64,000 bases of DNA. It comes from Telopea speciosissima. Taxonomy: Eukaryota > Streptophyta > Magnoliopsida > Proteales > Proteaceae. Made by a program: the position numbers and the translations under genes. Position 1 is the stretch's first letter; every line of letters begins with the position of its first letter. Shown here piece by piece: positions 35,787 through 47,364 of this stretch. Below the pieces are notes generated by a model that worked only from the letters and a program-made list of their open reading frames with translations, was not told where the DNA came from and did not search any database. The stretch is from contig NC_057919.1 of assembly GCF_018873765.1 (NCBI RefSeq), positions 63,626,484 through 63,690,483 of the forward strand, read 5' to 3'.

Positions 35787-37356
35787 ATCTGTTTTATATA
35801 ATCTTTTAATTATTAGTCAGCTTAGTCCTAAATTTTTTTAATATAAGGGTATAAAACGGTTTTCAAAAATATTTTAAAATAACATATCTGTTTTGACATT
35901 ATAAAAGATGCTATTGTCATGCATGTTATAAAAAAAATAATAATAATAAATAATTTTTTTTTTATTTATTTGATGCATTAGAAAATAAAATCCTTTATTT
36001 GTTATATATCGTTGCTTTAGTGTTTGAAGTCTAAACTCTTAAATATCAAAGTAAGCTTCATTCTGACATTCCAAAAAGTCTTTTTTTTTTGGAAAAATAG
36101 TATTGCGTGTTACGTATCAGTCGATCAGTATAAATATCAACTGTACTCGAATACCTATCAAAATTGAGGGTAAAATTGTTCGATTCAGCCAAATGCAGTT
36201 GATCTGGCCATATAGTATCAATACAATTTTTCTAAAACTATGGTCTCCACGATGGCAGTTGGGGGAGGGATTCTCACAGCCAAAGTGTGCATGGTATTAG
36301 AATGGATATCCGCCGTATCACATGCTTTTGCCCTCAAATATATCGATACTATAGCAAATTTTTTCCCTCTATTTGTATTGCATCATCAATCGGTGCTGAC
36401 TGATACAATTGATCCAATATTGATTCCTAAAACCTTGTTCATGCTACATCAACAACAGTGTGAGGAATAGTATAATTCACATGGGCCCACATGCTTAGAA
36501 GAAGAAAAAAAAAAAAAACATGTGAGAGAACATACAATTCAAAGCTATATGGAAAACTTAAAAAAGAAAAAGAAAAAGAAAAAAAGCTTGGCACAGTGTA
36601 CTGCTAGTGCTTTGTTTATCTCTCTCTTATCCTTCGAAATGATACTCCATTCTGCACCTCCATTGATACCGCTGGCTAATTTATTGTACACACTTAATGC
36701 GCCTTTTCCTCTCCTAAAAAAAAAAAAAACCAATGAAAAATATCCATCTTTTTCGTTCTAGAATACTTCATTAATGAAGGACTAAGATTATAAGACCATT
36801 ACTTATCCAAAAAAAAAAAAAAAAAAAAGATTATTAGGCCATTCACTTTCATGGAAAGAGATTTTTAGGTACTCTCATTTGTGGATTCTCCTGTGTGCTG
36901 GCTAACCGACTTAATTGGGACAAGAAATTAATAGGTCACATTTTTAAATACAATTCCAAGTCAAAGTTATACCGATAAAATAGTGTCACATTCCTCTCCA
37001 CTTGGGTTGACACCAAAGTATTTTCTAAAAATAATTTTGGAGAAAATTTTCATTCACCACACCATGTACTCACAATCTACTCCTGAATAGCAAGAAAACA
37101 AAGAAATTGTTTCCGATGAATGTTAACAAACGCAGTCTAAAAGTCTAAAAGTCCAAAAAAATAATAAATACAGTTTGTCTCCATCTGCTACCCACATGGA
37201 GAGTAAGGAGGCGGCGGTGACACTGGCTGACTGCTAGACTCACATCTTACCCAATACCTTTCACATTTCACTCAAGTCATTTTCTTCTTCTTTTGTTTTT
37301 TTTAAATAAATTTTGACATAAGTGTCATTTTTTCTATCCATATTCATTATCCAATG

Positions 37357-37803
37357 CATAGTTGGAAAATTGGGTTTTGATTGGGATAAATCGTCCGAGT
37401 CAAATCAAAATTTTAAAAAATATAGTAAAAAATCATGTAGACTAGGTCAAGGTAAAAATGATAAGATTGGATCATAAATCGTCCGAGTCAAATAAGAATT
37501 GGTAGTTTTACCTGAGTCATGATAAATTCGACTAGTTTAAGCGTTTTAAAAAATATCATAAAATAGATTCACTTAGAAATTGAGTTGAGTTAAATAGTAA
37601 ATCTGTATTATAAAACAGTAAGAAACCCTCAATACCCTGACTCCCTTTTGTTGTTCAATGGTATAAACTCAAAATAATTTATACATATCTATTGCATTAA
37701 AAAATAAAAAAACGTGACTCGCCTTGATCGGGTTTGACAAGGCCAAGTCACCAGGTTTTTCTGAAAGATGTGTCGTGTCAGAAAACCTGGTTTTCCAACT
37801 ATG
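37357..37803. mobile_element. hAT-type MITE with CATAGTTGGAAAA ends
   Basis: The left end CATAGTTGGAAAATTGGG and the right end, read in reverse CATAGTTGGAAAACCAGG, are inverted repeats. Interior AAATCGTCCGAGTCAAAT words recur. The matching place in unit 3 (about 52465, CATATTATCCAAACTTCAC) lacks it, so that site is the pre-insertion state. The exact target duplication is blurred (TTATCCAA against GTTTCCAA). Confidence 0.75.
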
Positions 37804-37847
37804 GGGTTTCCAAATCTCACTCTTAATTAAAAAAAAAAGTCCCCTCT

Positions 37848-38075
37848 CATGGTTTTAAAAAATGGTATTGCATCTTACGTATTGGTCGACCTGTATAAGT
37901 ATTGGTTGTACTCGAATACAAAATACCTATCAAATCCTATATCAGTAGAACAATTCTTATTGCCAGTAAATCTGTGCAAAAAATTGATCCTTTAATCAAA
38001 ATTGAGGGTAAAATCATTTGATTCGGCCAAATACAGTTGATCCATATCGTATCGGTACAATTTTTCTAAAACTAT
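37848..38075. mobile_element. Small hAT-type MITE with CATGGTTTT ends, unit 2 copy
   Basis: Ends CATGGTTTTAAAAAATGG and, in reverse, CATAGTTTTAGAAAAATTG. The interior has TACGTATTGGTCGACCTGTA-type words. Related copies sit at the same place in unit 1 (about 36090-36241) and unit 3 (52512-52732), so it entered before the array was duplicated. Confidence 0.6.
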
Positions 38076-38575
38076 GTTCTCGACAATGGCAGTTGAAGTG
38101 AGGGATTCTCACGACCACATGGTATTAGAATGGATATCTGTCGTATCTCATGCTTTTTTTTGCCCTCAAATATACACAAATTTTTACCCTCTATTTGTTT
38201 CGCATCACCTATCGGTGTCGACTAATACAGCTGATCCAATACCGATTCCTAAAACCCTGCTCATGCCGTATCAACGACAGTATGAGGAATGGTATAATTC
38301 ACATGGGCTCACATGCTTAGAAGAAGAAAAAATAAAAAAATAAAAACAGTGAAAGAGTATACAATGCATTAGCTTTATGAAAAACTAATATAAAAAGAAA
38401 AAGGTTGGACACACAGCCGGTGTAGCATAAGCTAGTGCACACTTTGTTGGTCTCTCTCTTCATCCTTTGAAATGATATCCATCCTGCACTGCGTTGATGT
38501 CGCCCATTAGTTTATCACACACATGAGATGTGCCTATATATTCCTCTCCTAAGAGAAAAAAAAAACCAACGAAAA

Positions 38576-38580
38576 CTATC
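38576..38580. repeat. Target-site duplication of the Gypsy element (left)
   Basis: CTATC directly before the LTR is repeated at 50275-50279. The related unit 1 site (AATATCCATCTTTTTCGTTC) represents the empty target. Confidence 0.9.
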
Positions 38581-39505
38581 TGTTGCGTCAAGAAATCGTC
38601 GAGCGGTCCTGCGAGTGCCGTCACCTGCAAGTGGACCAAAGGGGTCAACAGAGAGAACCGGTGTGGTCCCGGCCTAGGGCTCTCCGATGCCAAAGTTAGA
38701 TCTCCTGGCGCAAATAGATGAATAGTGATTATTCGGTATGAGTTTAGATGTCCCTTGATGGGGTTGCGTACCTTGCCTTTTATAGTAGCATATGGCGGTG
38801 TGGAGAGTCCCCGTTTGATGGCGATTGTGCCGTTGAGTGGATAGAGGCCCTGGGTAACGGGGCTCTATCCTGATTGGCCATCTCCCCGTGGGAGGGAGTG
38901 TCCTGGTGGCATCAGGATCCTTGGTGGATAGATACCCGCGTGTGGTGATAACGTCCTTGATGCTTGAATCCGTCTGGATGACGTGACCTCTAAGCGGCGG
39001 TCTAGAGTCCTGGTAGTGACATGAGTCTTAGCGATACGATCGGATCGTAGATGGGTGGCCCCCACCTCACGTGCCCAAGATGTTGCGCCTGGGTGAGGCT
39101 GCGCCTGGATGTGTGGCTGCGCCTAGGTGAGGCCGCGCCCAAGTGGTGGCCGCGCCTGAGTGAGGCCACGCCCTGGTGAGGAGGCCGCGGCCTGGGTGAG
39201 GCCACTCCCTGGTGAGGAGGCCGCGCCTGGGTGAGGCCGCGCCCTGGTGAGGAGGCCGCGCCTGGGTGAGGCCGCGCCCTGGTGAGGAGGCCGCGCCTGG
39301 GTGAGGCCGCGCCCTGGTGAGGAGGCCGCGCCTGGGTGAGGCCGCGCCTGGGTGAGGAGGCCGCGCCCTGATGCGGGGCCGCGCCCGAGTGGTGGCCGCG
39401 CCCCCGAGTGGTGCTGGGACCCCGGTTCGTTCCCCTTAGCTATGGAGCGGGTCGTCTGTGACACGTGGCGGTCGTTGATTGGCCCGGTGAATATTGGATG
39501 TATCA
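38581..39505 (-). repeat. Gypsy 3' LTR (925 bp)
   Basis: TGTTGCGTC...TGTATCA on the plus strand. The U3 part on the minus strand (39090-39400) is a GC-rich array of GTGAGGCCGCGCCTGG-like units; this copy has more units than the other LTR and lacks a 10-bp TATGGCGGTG duplication present there. A TATAAAAGG promoter word lies at about 38777-38786 on the minus strand. Confidence 0.95.
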
Positions 39506-39521
39506 TTTGCCCCCCACTCTC
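39506..39521 (-). other. Gypsy polypurine tract
   Basis: Read on the minus strand, AGAGTGGGGGGCAAA stands immediately before the 3' LTR (TGATACA...), the normal plus-strand primer position. Confidence 0.85.
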
Positions 39522-40041
39522 TTGGGATAGGATGTCCAAGAGAGTAGGTGTCTTTGCATAGTGAGGGGTCCGCTGCGAATAGACTTTCCTGTGGGGTTTG
39601 CCTGTAAATCCACTAATGAGGTAGGAGAGGTTGGGGGTTCAAACCTTACCTCCTACACTTTTTCTTTTTGTTTTTTGTAGGTATATGTTCCTTCCTCTCC
39701 CTTCTTCTTTCACTTCTCATTTCTCTTTCTTACTTTTTGTCTCCCCTTTTGCTCTCCTTTAATTCCCCCTTTTTGTCTTTTGTCTTCTCTTTGGTGCCCA
39801 CCATGTGCTTGTTTTTGGGTCACCTCCACTAGTATCCATTTTGCTTGATTTTGGGTCCTTGTGTTGGGGTTGTGTTATCTTGGTGCCTTAGTTTGCTTGG
39901 AAGGCTTGAGTGGTGCTTGGCTTGAGTGCCTTGCCTCTTGTGGCCTCTATCCCTTGATTGTGCCTCGTGGTGTGGCTACGTCATCGTCGTGTGCTTGCCC
40001 TTCCGCGCGGTCACCTTTTTTCTGAGGTAAATCGATCCCCA

Positions 40042-40072
<31 letters not shown>

Positions 40073-40083
40073 GTATGGTGTCT

Positions 40084-40390
40084 CCTCGGTCTCGGTGAGG
40101 CAGCGTCCTGCGGGTGTAGCCGCGGTGAGGCAGCGCCTGCGGGTGTGGCCGAGGTGAGGCCGCGCCCTGCGGATGTGGCTGCGGTGAGGACGCGCCTGCT
40201 GGTGTGGCCGAGGTGAGGCCGCGCCTGCTGGTGTGGCCGTGGTGAGGCCGCGCCCTGCGGGTGTAGCCGCGGCGAGGCCGCGCCTGTGGGTGTGGCCGCG
40301 GTGAGGCCGCGCCTTACGGATGTGGCCGCGCAGGGGTGGCCGCGCCCAGCTGGCCGCGCCTAGGTGTGGCTGCGCCTTGCTGGTGATGCC
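40084..40390. repeat. GC-rich tandem repeat inside the Gypsy element
   Basis: About nine imperfect units of roughly 33-36 bp built on GTGAGGCCGCGCCTGCGG and GTGTGGCCG. The wording resembles the LTR repeat array, so the two probably share an origin. A long T-run (about 40046-40071) precedes it. Confidence 0.8.
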
Positions 40391-40558
40391 CCGCCTATGG
40401 TGGCCGTGGCGTGGGTATGATGGACCCTCGCTCTTCTTCCCTGTTCTTCCTCTTGTATGTGATGGATCTGCTGTTTATATTTCGCAGGTGGCATTCTTTT
40501 CATTTTTCTTGCCAGCTTCGGGGAGATTGCTTTCTCGAGTAAGTAGTTCGTTCCCCTC

Positions 40559-42707
40559 TTGTCCTTCATGTCGTTCCCGGGTGACCTTGGCCCTGCTTCA
40601 GTCGGGGTTGGATCTTCAGAGGAGCGTTCCCCCGGATCGCCTTCTTCTGTGGGTACTCCCTCCTCTATACCCTCCCCTAGTGATGCGATGGAGGAGTGGG
40701 ACCTTCTAGTGTCTCCGGTCCCCGTGGGATCATCGACCCTCTGGGCGGCATCCTCGGCCGCCGGTCCTGCGATAGGTTAGGCCCTGTTGCTAGCATCTTG
40801 TCACCTTCGACTTGGTTTCCCTCCGTGAGGAGTTCCATATTCCCGCCGAGGTCATGTTGCGTGCTCCTGGGCCTAGCGAGTATGCCTTCTCTCATCGTGC
40901 GGGGGAGATTTGTCTCTACCGTTCATTTTTCCTCCAGGGCCTTCGCCTTCCTATCCCTCGCTTCGTCGAGTTAGTGTTAGAGCATTGGCACCTCACCCCT
41001 GGGCAGGTGTTGCCCAACTCTTGGAGGGTGATCTTGGGTTTCTATGTCTTCTTCGCCCGCCTGGGGCATGCCGCCACTGTTCCCCTTTTCTCCCACTTTT
41101 ATCTGTTGAAGAAGGGGAACCATGGATGCTATCACTTTGCTCGCCGCGTGCTCAAGGGGCCCTATGCCTCTATGGAGCTTATCACGGGGATCACTAGTCA
41201 CGTGAAGTATTGGAGGGATCGCTTCTTTTTGCCACGGTCCCCCGATGCCCATTACGATTGTTAGGGAAGTTATTGACCTCAAGAGGGTCAATCGGGGGCT
41301 TGAGCTGAGTGATTTTGAGGGTGACTCCCTCAAGCTGTGCCTGGGTCGCGATCCGTTCCACGTCCAGGAGTTGGACTCGGAGGCCTTCCTGTCTCTCTGG
41401 AAGCTGAGTCCTGGTAAGAGCATTGTCTTTTGTACTTGATTGGCATATTGGTATTTGAATGTATGTGTCATCCGATTGGTTGGTCGATCTATCACGGTGG
41501 ATACGCGTCCGGACTTGATTTACTCGCGGCAATCTGCTTGAGGAAGGCCGCTTCTCGGGGTGGTCCATCTGCTGGAGTGACCGATGTTAGTGGTGCTTCT
41601 GCTTTGTGGTTGTTGGAGCTAAGCGGAAGGGTGGACCAGGACATGCCCGCGTGACGAGCTCTAGCGTGCGGGTCCTCCTTCCCCGTACTTCTCCTGGTGA
41701 CGATGGCGTTCCAGGCTCTGTGCCTTTGCCTCCCTCTGTTGTTCCTTCTGGATCTTACTGTATTGCCCCTTTCCAAGGGGAAAGGTGTGAGTTCCTCTGG
41801 CGATGCCGCCACTGATCTTCCCACGCCTGGGTGAGTCCCTGGTGATCACCTTGGGCGTCTTGGGAGGGCTCGACCTTGGCCGAAGCCGGCGTGTCGCGGG
41901 AGTGGGTGGATAGGGGCGAGGCTCCCTACCTCGAGGATGGCCTTGCAGAGGCTTAGCGATGCTTGTCTGGCTCAGACCCTCTACCATGACATGGCTTCGG
42001 TGAGTTATTCCTTTTCTGTCTCATCATGTCCATTGCTCCATTTATTTTTACATTATTTTATCGCTTGCCATGTTGATTGTAGGTCCATCATCGTATTGCT
42101 GAGGCGGTGCTTCGACTGGAGGGTCACGCTTCTCGTGAGGTGCAGATACAACGCACCCTACGTGACGTGGAGAGGGAGCTCCAGGGTCAGGTCAATGCCC
42201 GTGAGAGGGCCGAGGCTGACGCGCAGAGGGTGTTGGGGGAGCTCGCTGTGGCGTCCGGGAAGCTCCTAGAGGTGTCTGAGGAGCTGCGTGTGACCTCTGC
42301 TGGTGCGGCCGAGAGCTCGGCTAGGGTTCTTGCTTTGGAGGAGGAGCTTCATTCATTGAGGGGAAGGCATGAGGTGGAGCTGGCATCTGCAGGTGAGCGA
42401 GCTGTGGCTGAGTTCCAGGCATCCTCTGCGTTCTCGACGATTGTATCAGCGCACTTCAGCCCGCCTATGAGGGAGGGGTCCGGGACTTAGCCGCTTGTGT
42501 CTGGAGGTGACCCCTGACTATGACTTCTCTGTCTTGGGGTTCTCTGAGTTTACTGCGGCTCTTCTGGGTGTAGCTGTGGTGGAGAGCGCTCCGGTGTCAG
42601 AGGTGGAGGCTGCCCTGCCTGAGGGGGGTGCTGCTGCGCGTCCTCCTGAGGCGGACATGATGTCTCCAGCTGGGTCGGAGGTGACCCACCACTCTGTGAT
42701 CCCTTGA
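40559..42707 (+). pseudogene. Antisense ORF of the Tat-type Gypsy element (PF04195-like 'putative gypsy type transposon' protein)
   Basis: It lies on the plus strand, opposite to gag-pol, between the integrase end and the 3' LTR. Reading across frame breaks, an N-terminal Ser/Pro-rich part precedes SLREEFHIPAEVMLRAPG, GEICLYRSFFLQGLRLPIPR, PGQVLPNSWRVILGFYVFFA and HYLLKK-type text, the conserved block of the plant family annotated as 'transposase (putative), gypsy type'. From 42084 an Ala/Glu/Arg-rich heptad region (RTLRDVERELQGQVNARERA) predicts a coiled coil, followed by an acidic tail ending at 42707. Such antisense ORFs are known in Tat elements; their function is unknown. At least three frame changes make it probably non-coding here. 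Confidence 0.75.
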
Positions 42708-42889
42708 CCTTACGGTCGTCCCGATCCTGTAGACGTCTCAACCTTTTTCCTTCTTTTTTTTTTTTTGAACTTGAGTTGTAACTACTATGACTTTTCTATG
42801 TGATCGCTTTTGCTTTTCTTTGATTGCCTTGTCTCTTGGTGATTATTTACGCGTTGATGCTCTCTGACCCTTGATAGTTAACGCCTTAG

Positions 42890-43490
42890 GCGTAGAGCCT
42901 CAATGGTGGCATGGCACCTTAGGCATGAAGCCTCAGTGTTGGCATGTTGCCTTAGGCTTGAAGCCTCGGTGTTGGCATGTCGCCTTAGGCATGAAGCCTC
43001 AATGTTGGCATGTCGCCTTAGGCATAAAGCCTCAATGTTGGCATGTTGCCTTAGGCACGAAGCCTCAGTGTTGGCATATTGCCTTAGGCACGAAGCCTCG
43101 ATGTTGGCATATCGCCTTAGGCACGAAGCCTCAGTGTTGGCATATCACCTTAGGCACGAAGCCTCAGTGTTGGCATATCGCCTTAGGCATAAAGCCTCAA
43201 TGTTGGCATGTTGCCTTAGGCACGAAGCCTCAGTGTTGGCATATCGCCTTAGGCACAAAGTCTCGATGTTGGCATATCGCCTTAGGCACGAAGTCTCAGT
43301 GTTGGCATATCGCCTTAGGCATGAAGCCTCAATGTTGGCGTATCGCCTTAGGCATAAAGCCTCAATATTGGCATGTCGCCTTAGGCACGAAGCCTCAATG
43401 TTGGCATATCGCCTTAGGCATGAAGCCTCAGTGTTGGCATATCGCCTTAGGCATGAAGCCTCAGTGGTGGCATGACGCCTCAGGCCTGAA
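42890..43490. repeat. 33-bp minisatellite inside the Gypsy element (about 18 units)
   Basis: The unit is CCTTAGGCAYGAAGCCTCAR followed by TGTTGGCATRTYG. A length of 33 is divisible by three, so open frames run through it (11-residue period with CWH); these are by-products of the repeat. It lies between the end of integrase and the antisense ORF. Confidence 0.95.
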
Positions 43491-43668
43491 GCCTCAGTTG
43501 AGTAGTAGAAGAAGCCGAGTATTCGAATTTTTTCAATTCATCTTTGAAAGCTGTAATGCCATCTCTGCTCTTGTTGGTGGTGCCAAACTCATTGTTGTTA
43601 CTTCTGCGATAGTACTTCTTCAAGTATAGTGAGTTCAGTGCAGTCTGCCTTCTTGCCCCCTGGAGTCT

Positions 43669-44767
43669 TCAGCGGTAGGTCCCTGGGCGTATCTGCTTGG
43701 AGACTATGTAGGGTCCTTCCCAATTGGGTGACAGCTTCCCTGCCTTTTGTGGCTGTGATGCACTTGCCCTCCGTAGTACTAAATCTCCCTGGTGGAATAG
43801 CCTTTCCTTGACCCTGGCATTATAGTACCTGGCAGTACATTGCTGGTAGGCGACGTTCCTTAGTAGTGCTCTTTCGCGGACCTCATCTATAAAGTCTAGG
43901 TTCGCCCGCAGTCCGTCGACATAGGTGCGTTCATTGAAGTGCAGAACCCTATGGGACATAGCGCAGACCTCTACCGACGCCAATGCTTCAGTGCCATATG
44001 CTAGGCGGAATGGGCTTTCTCCTGTGGGCGTCCGTACTGTAGTTCGGTATGCCCACAAGACGCTTGGTAGCTCTTCTACCCACTTGCCTTTGGCTCCTTC
44101 TAGCCTTTTCTTGACTCCTTCCAGTAGCGTTCTGTTGGTGACCTCCAGAGAATGCTTAGAATGTAGGGTTGTTGAATTGTTTTCCATTGTCTGAGACGAG
44201 GATCCGTGGTACCCCGAACCTGTAGATGACGTTGTCGCGGACGAACTTCTCCATCTCTGTCTCTGTTATCTTGGCCAAGGGTTTAGCTTCAACCCACTTG
44301 GTGAAGTAGTGGATCGCGACGACCAGGTACTTTCTGTTTCCTGGTGCTGCGGTGAAGTTGCCTAAGATGTCTAGTCCCCACATGGCAAAAGGTATGGGGT
44401 TGAGGATTAATGTCAGCTTGGTGGCGGGTAGATGGGGTACTGGGGCGAACAACTGACATTACTCGCACTTCTTGGCATATTGGATGGCCTCCTCTTGCAT
44501 TCGTGGCCAGTATAGTCCCTGGCGGAGGATTTTGTAGGCTAGGGCTTGTCCCCCCATGTGGCTTCCACATATCCCCTCATGGACTTCGGCTAGGGCGTAC
44601 TCTGCCCCCTTGGGTCCTAGGCACCGGAGTAGTGGTGCTGTTGCCCCCCGTTTGTACAGTACCCCGTCTAGGACAGTGTACTTTGCAGCTCTCATCCTGA
44701 TCTTCCTTGCTTCGGCCTTGTCTTTTGGTAAGACATCGTTCTGGAGGTAGTTGAGTAGAGGGTCCAT
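43669..44767 (-). pseudogene. Gypsy integrase remnant
   Basis: The N-terminal zinc domain has HEGICGSHMGG and KKC-E-stop-CQ: the TAA replaces the residue between the two cysteines at about 44457-44459. The catalytic core has MWGLDILGNF (first Asp), VSDNGKQF (second Asp) and, after a frameshift near 44165, SLEVTNRTLLEGVKKRLE (Glu). The C-terminal part is WAYRTTVRTPTGESPFRLAY and the GPYIV region. It is the last pol domain, close to the 33-bp repeat. The internal stop and shift prevent a functional protein. Confidence 0.92.
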
Positions 44768-44803
44768 CCAGCTAGGTCCCTCCGTGATCTCGTTAACCTG
44801 CTT

Positions 44804-45330
44804 TTACTTATACGTTGGCTCATGCAGGGTCTCAACATAGACTGCGCTAGCCAAATTTCGGAGTTCCTCATTGGCGAGCCTGGATAGGGCGTCAGCGGTG
44901 GCGTTCTCCTCCCTGGGAACTCGAACCATCTCAAACTTCTCGAAACCCTCGATCAATGCTTGAGCGCGTGCTAGGTATGATGCCATCCTCTCATCTTTTG
45001 CCTCATACTCTCCATTCACCTGATTCACCACGAGCTGGGAGTCGCTCCGGGCGGATAGGTGTGTGACTTGGATGGCTTTGGCCACCCGGAGTCCAGCTAG
45101 TAATGCCTCGTACTCTGCTTCATTATTGGATGCTTGGAAGGTGAACCGGAGAGCATATTGGATACGAAATCTCTCGGGGCTGGTTAATATGAGCCCGCGC
45201 CGCTTCCTGCCGCATTGCTCGACCCGTCCACGAACATGTCCCACGATCCGTGATCCTTCTCTTCGGGCTCCCCTGTTTGTGACTCGATCTCAGACTGGGT
45301 ACACTCTGTAATAAAATCTGCAAGAGCCTG
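44804..45330 (-). pseudogene. Second (archaeal-type) RNase H of the Tat-type Gypsy element
   Basis: The acidic active-site residues are visible in order: MFVDGSSNAAGSGAG, NNEAEYEALLAGL, ARSDSQLVVNQV and NATADALSRLA. A frame break near 45185 separates the first motif from the rest. This extra domain after the normal Gypsy RNase H is characteristic of the plant Tat lineage. Confidence 0.88.
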
Positions 45331-46752
45331 GCCTTTGATGGCTGTCCTTGGTTGGAACCTGATGTCATGCTCACTTAACTCCACCGCCCATGCTATCAAT
45401 CGTCCGGAGACGTCCGGCTTGTGCAATATCTTCTTCAAGGGTAGGTCTGTGAGGACTGTGATGGTATGGGCTTGGAAGTATGGTCGTAGCTTCCTGGCTG
45501 CCATTACCAATGCATAGGCTACCTTCTCGATCCTAGTGTACCTGGTCTCTGCATCGATCAAGACATGGTGCGTAGTAGATGGGCCTCTGGACTTTGTCTT
45601 CTTCCTTCAGCGATCTGCCGATCGCGACAGGGTGGCGGCCGAGGTAGAGCTGCAACTCTTCGTTAGGTTCCGGTCGCCCAGCGGGGTGGGCTCTCTAGGT
45701 ACTCCTTCAATTATCCGAACGCCTTTTGGCACTCTTCCGTCCATGTGAAGTCCTTAGGGCTTCGGAGGTTCTTCAATGTTTTGAAGAATGGTAAGCACTT
45801 ATCACCTGATCGTGACACGAACCTGGAACGGTCGGCAACCCTTCCATTCAACCTCTGCACTTCCCTGACCGTTCGAGGAGGTGCCATCTCTTGGATGGCC
45901 TTGATCTTGGATGGGTTGGCTTCTATTCCACGGACTGAGACCATGAACCCCAGGAATTTTCCTGACGTTACACCGAAGGCGCACTTTGCAGGGTTTAGCT
46001 TCATCTGGTTCCTCCTCAGTACTGTGAATGCTACCTCTAGGTCGGTCAGGTGTTGGTTGGTGTGGACGCTTTTCACGAGCATGTCATCCACATATACCTC
46101 CATGTTGCGCCCGATCTGCTCCTCGAACATCTTGTTGACCATTCTCTGGTAGGTGGCCCCTACATTCTTTAACCCGAACGGCATGACGTTGTAGCAGTAG
46201 TTCTCTTTGTCCGTCCGGAATGCGGTGTAAGACTCATCATCCTCATACATGAGGATCTGGTTATATCCGGAGTAGGCGTCCATGAAACTCAGCATCTCAT
46301 GGCCGGCGGTGGCGTCGATCAGTAGGTCGATCCGGGGCAGTGGGTACTCATCTTTTGGGCATGCCTTGTTCAGGTCGGTGTAGTCGACACACAACCTCCA
46401 CTTCCCACTTGGCTTTGGTACCATGACCACGTTGGCGAGCCAGGTTGGGAACTTCTCCTTTCTGATGAACCCTGATCGGCTTAACTTCTCGACCTCCTCC
46501 TTGATTGCTGCTTGTCGGCGAGGCGAAATTCGCCGCACGTTGAACGGGCTTCTGGTTGGGTCGACATGTAGTCGGTGTTCCGCTATGGAACGTGGTATTC
46601 CTGGCATGTCGGAGGTCGACCATGCGAAGACATCCATGTTCGCTTGGAGGAGGTGTCCAAGCCCTTCTTTCTGTTCCTTGCTTAGCAGCGAGCCGACCGA
46701 ACGACCTTGGAGGGGTCATCCTGGTGAGGGGCCATGGGATGAGGTCTTCCAC
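45331..46752 (-). pseudogene. Gypsy reverse transcriptase and first RNase H
   Basis: The longest open frame (46637-45711, 308 residues) has WRLCVDYTDLNKACPKDEYP, LLIDATAGHEMLSFMDAYSG, MPFGLKNVGATYQRMVNKMF, the active site YVDDMLV and KCAFGVTSGKFLGFMVS. A stop at 45711-45713 and a frame change lead into the first RNase H region (RYTRIEKVAYALVMAARKLR, YFQAHTITVLTDLPLK, GQALADFI). Upstream, a shift near 46710 separates it from protease. The RT core itself has no internal stop. Confidence 0.93.
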
Positions 46753-46788
46753 TGGCCTTCCCCTTCTCTCTGTCAGTTCATCTCTCGG

Positions 46789-47364
46789 TCAGATCATGCT
46801 CTCTAGGCAGAGTGCCATTCCACGGGTGTTGCCATTATTCTTTTTCATGAAGGTGGCGTAGCACTCCCTTGCTTTCTTCTGATCTCCTCGGACTTCGCCT
46901 ACCCCATTCTCGGTGGGGAACTTCATCTTCAGGTGAAGTGGTGATATGACTCCTCTAAGGGCTGTCAGTGATGGTCGCCCTAAGAGGCCGTTGAAGGACA
47001 CCACGGACTTGACTACCATGAAATTTACCATGATGGTTACTTGTCGAGGGTGTACCCCGAAGGTGACGGGTAGCTCTATGGTACCTCTGATGGAGGCGGT
47101 GGCACCTGAGAATCCATGGAGATAAGTGGGCTCTGGTTTGAGCTAGTCGTCCCCGAACCCGAACTGTCGATAGGCATCCAAGGAGAGTACGTCAACAGAC
47201 GCCCCTGTGTCTATCAGTACCCTGTGTACAGGTCGATTGGCTACCTCCACCTGTACTACCAAGGCATCTTCATGCGGGAAGTTTAGTCCTTCCAGGTCTT
47301 CATCCGAGAAGGAGATCACCGCCTCAGTCTTGGTTATCTTGCTAGGCTTCTCTGCCACTCCCAC
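46789..47364 (-). pseudogene. Gypsy aspartic protease region
   Basis: VHRVLIDTGASVDVLSLDAY contains the DTGA active site. A stop at 47143-47145 interrupts it; the same frame continues with IMVNFMVVKSVVSFNGLLGR to 46789. It lies between gag and RT, in a frame different from both. Confidence 0.88.

Larger units (their letters stand above)
32018..36914. repeat. Tandem-array unit 1 (contains tRNA-Met)
   Basis: The repeat unit is defined from GGGACRAGAAATTAATA to the next occurrence. It shares long diverged stretches with units 3 and 4: ATGGTGAATGAATTTCCATT then CGATCCAATAAATTTCGG, TGTGTTTGTRYACCGTGG, ATCAACGATATATGTACATG, AACATTCAAGGAACAC and the tRNA block. It was enlarged by two hAT-type MITEs (33539-34161 and 35079-35625) and the foldback F. 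An AATAATTC/GAATTCG-rich insert occupies about 32350-33390. Confidence 0.8.
36915..38575. repeat. Tandem-array unit 2 (shortened, no tRNA)
   Basis: It begins GGGACAAGAAATTAATAGG as in the other units. It then passes from about 37150-37320 straight into the later part of the unit (GACATAAGTGTCATTTTTC, then the CATGGTTTT MITE, then ACATGGGCTCACATGCTTAG and CAGCCGGTGTAGCATAAGC). The tRNA segment and the flanking 2 kb are missing, presumably by deletion. The Gypsy element interrupts it after 38580; its last ~130 bp continues at 50275. Confidence 0.7.

Noticed and set aside
39002-39539. Pro/Arg/Gly-rich minus-strand ORFs in the LTR (also 49922-50281)
   Set aside because: They are translations of the GC-rich U3 repeat array in both LTRs, with no start context or domain.
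42890-43490. Regular repeats that could suggest a CRISPR array
   Set aside because: Units are directly adjacent without unique spacers, inside a plant Gypsy element; it is a minisatellite.
42871-43629. Long ORFs (252 and 190 residues) with an 11-residue repeat
   Set aside because: They are the 33-bp minisatellite read in frames without stops; two frames are open at once and no known protein is matched.
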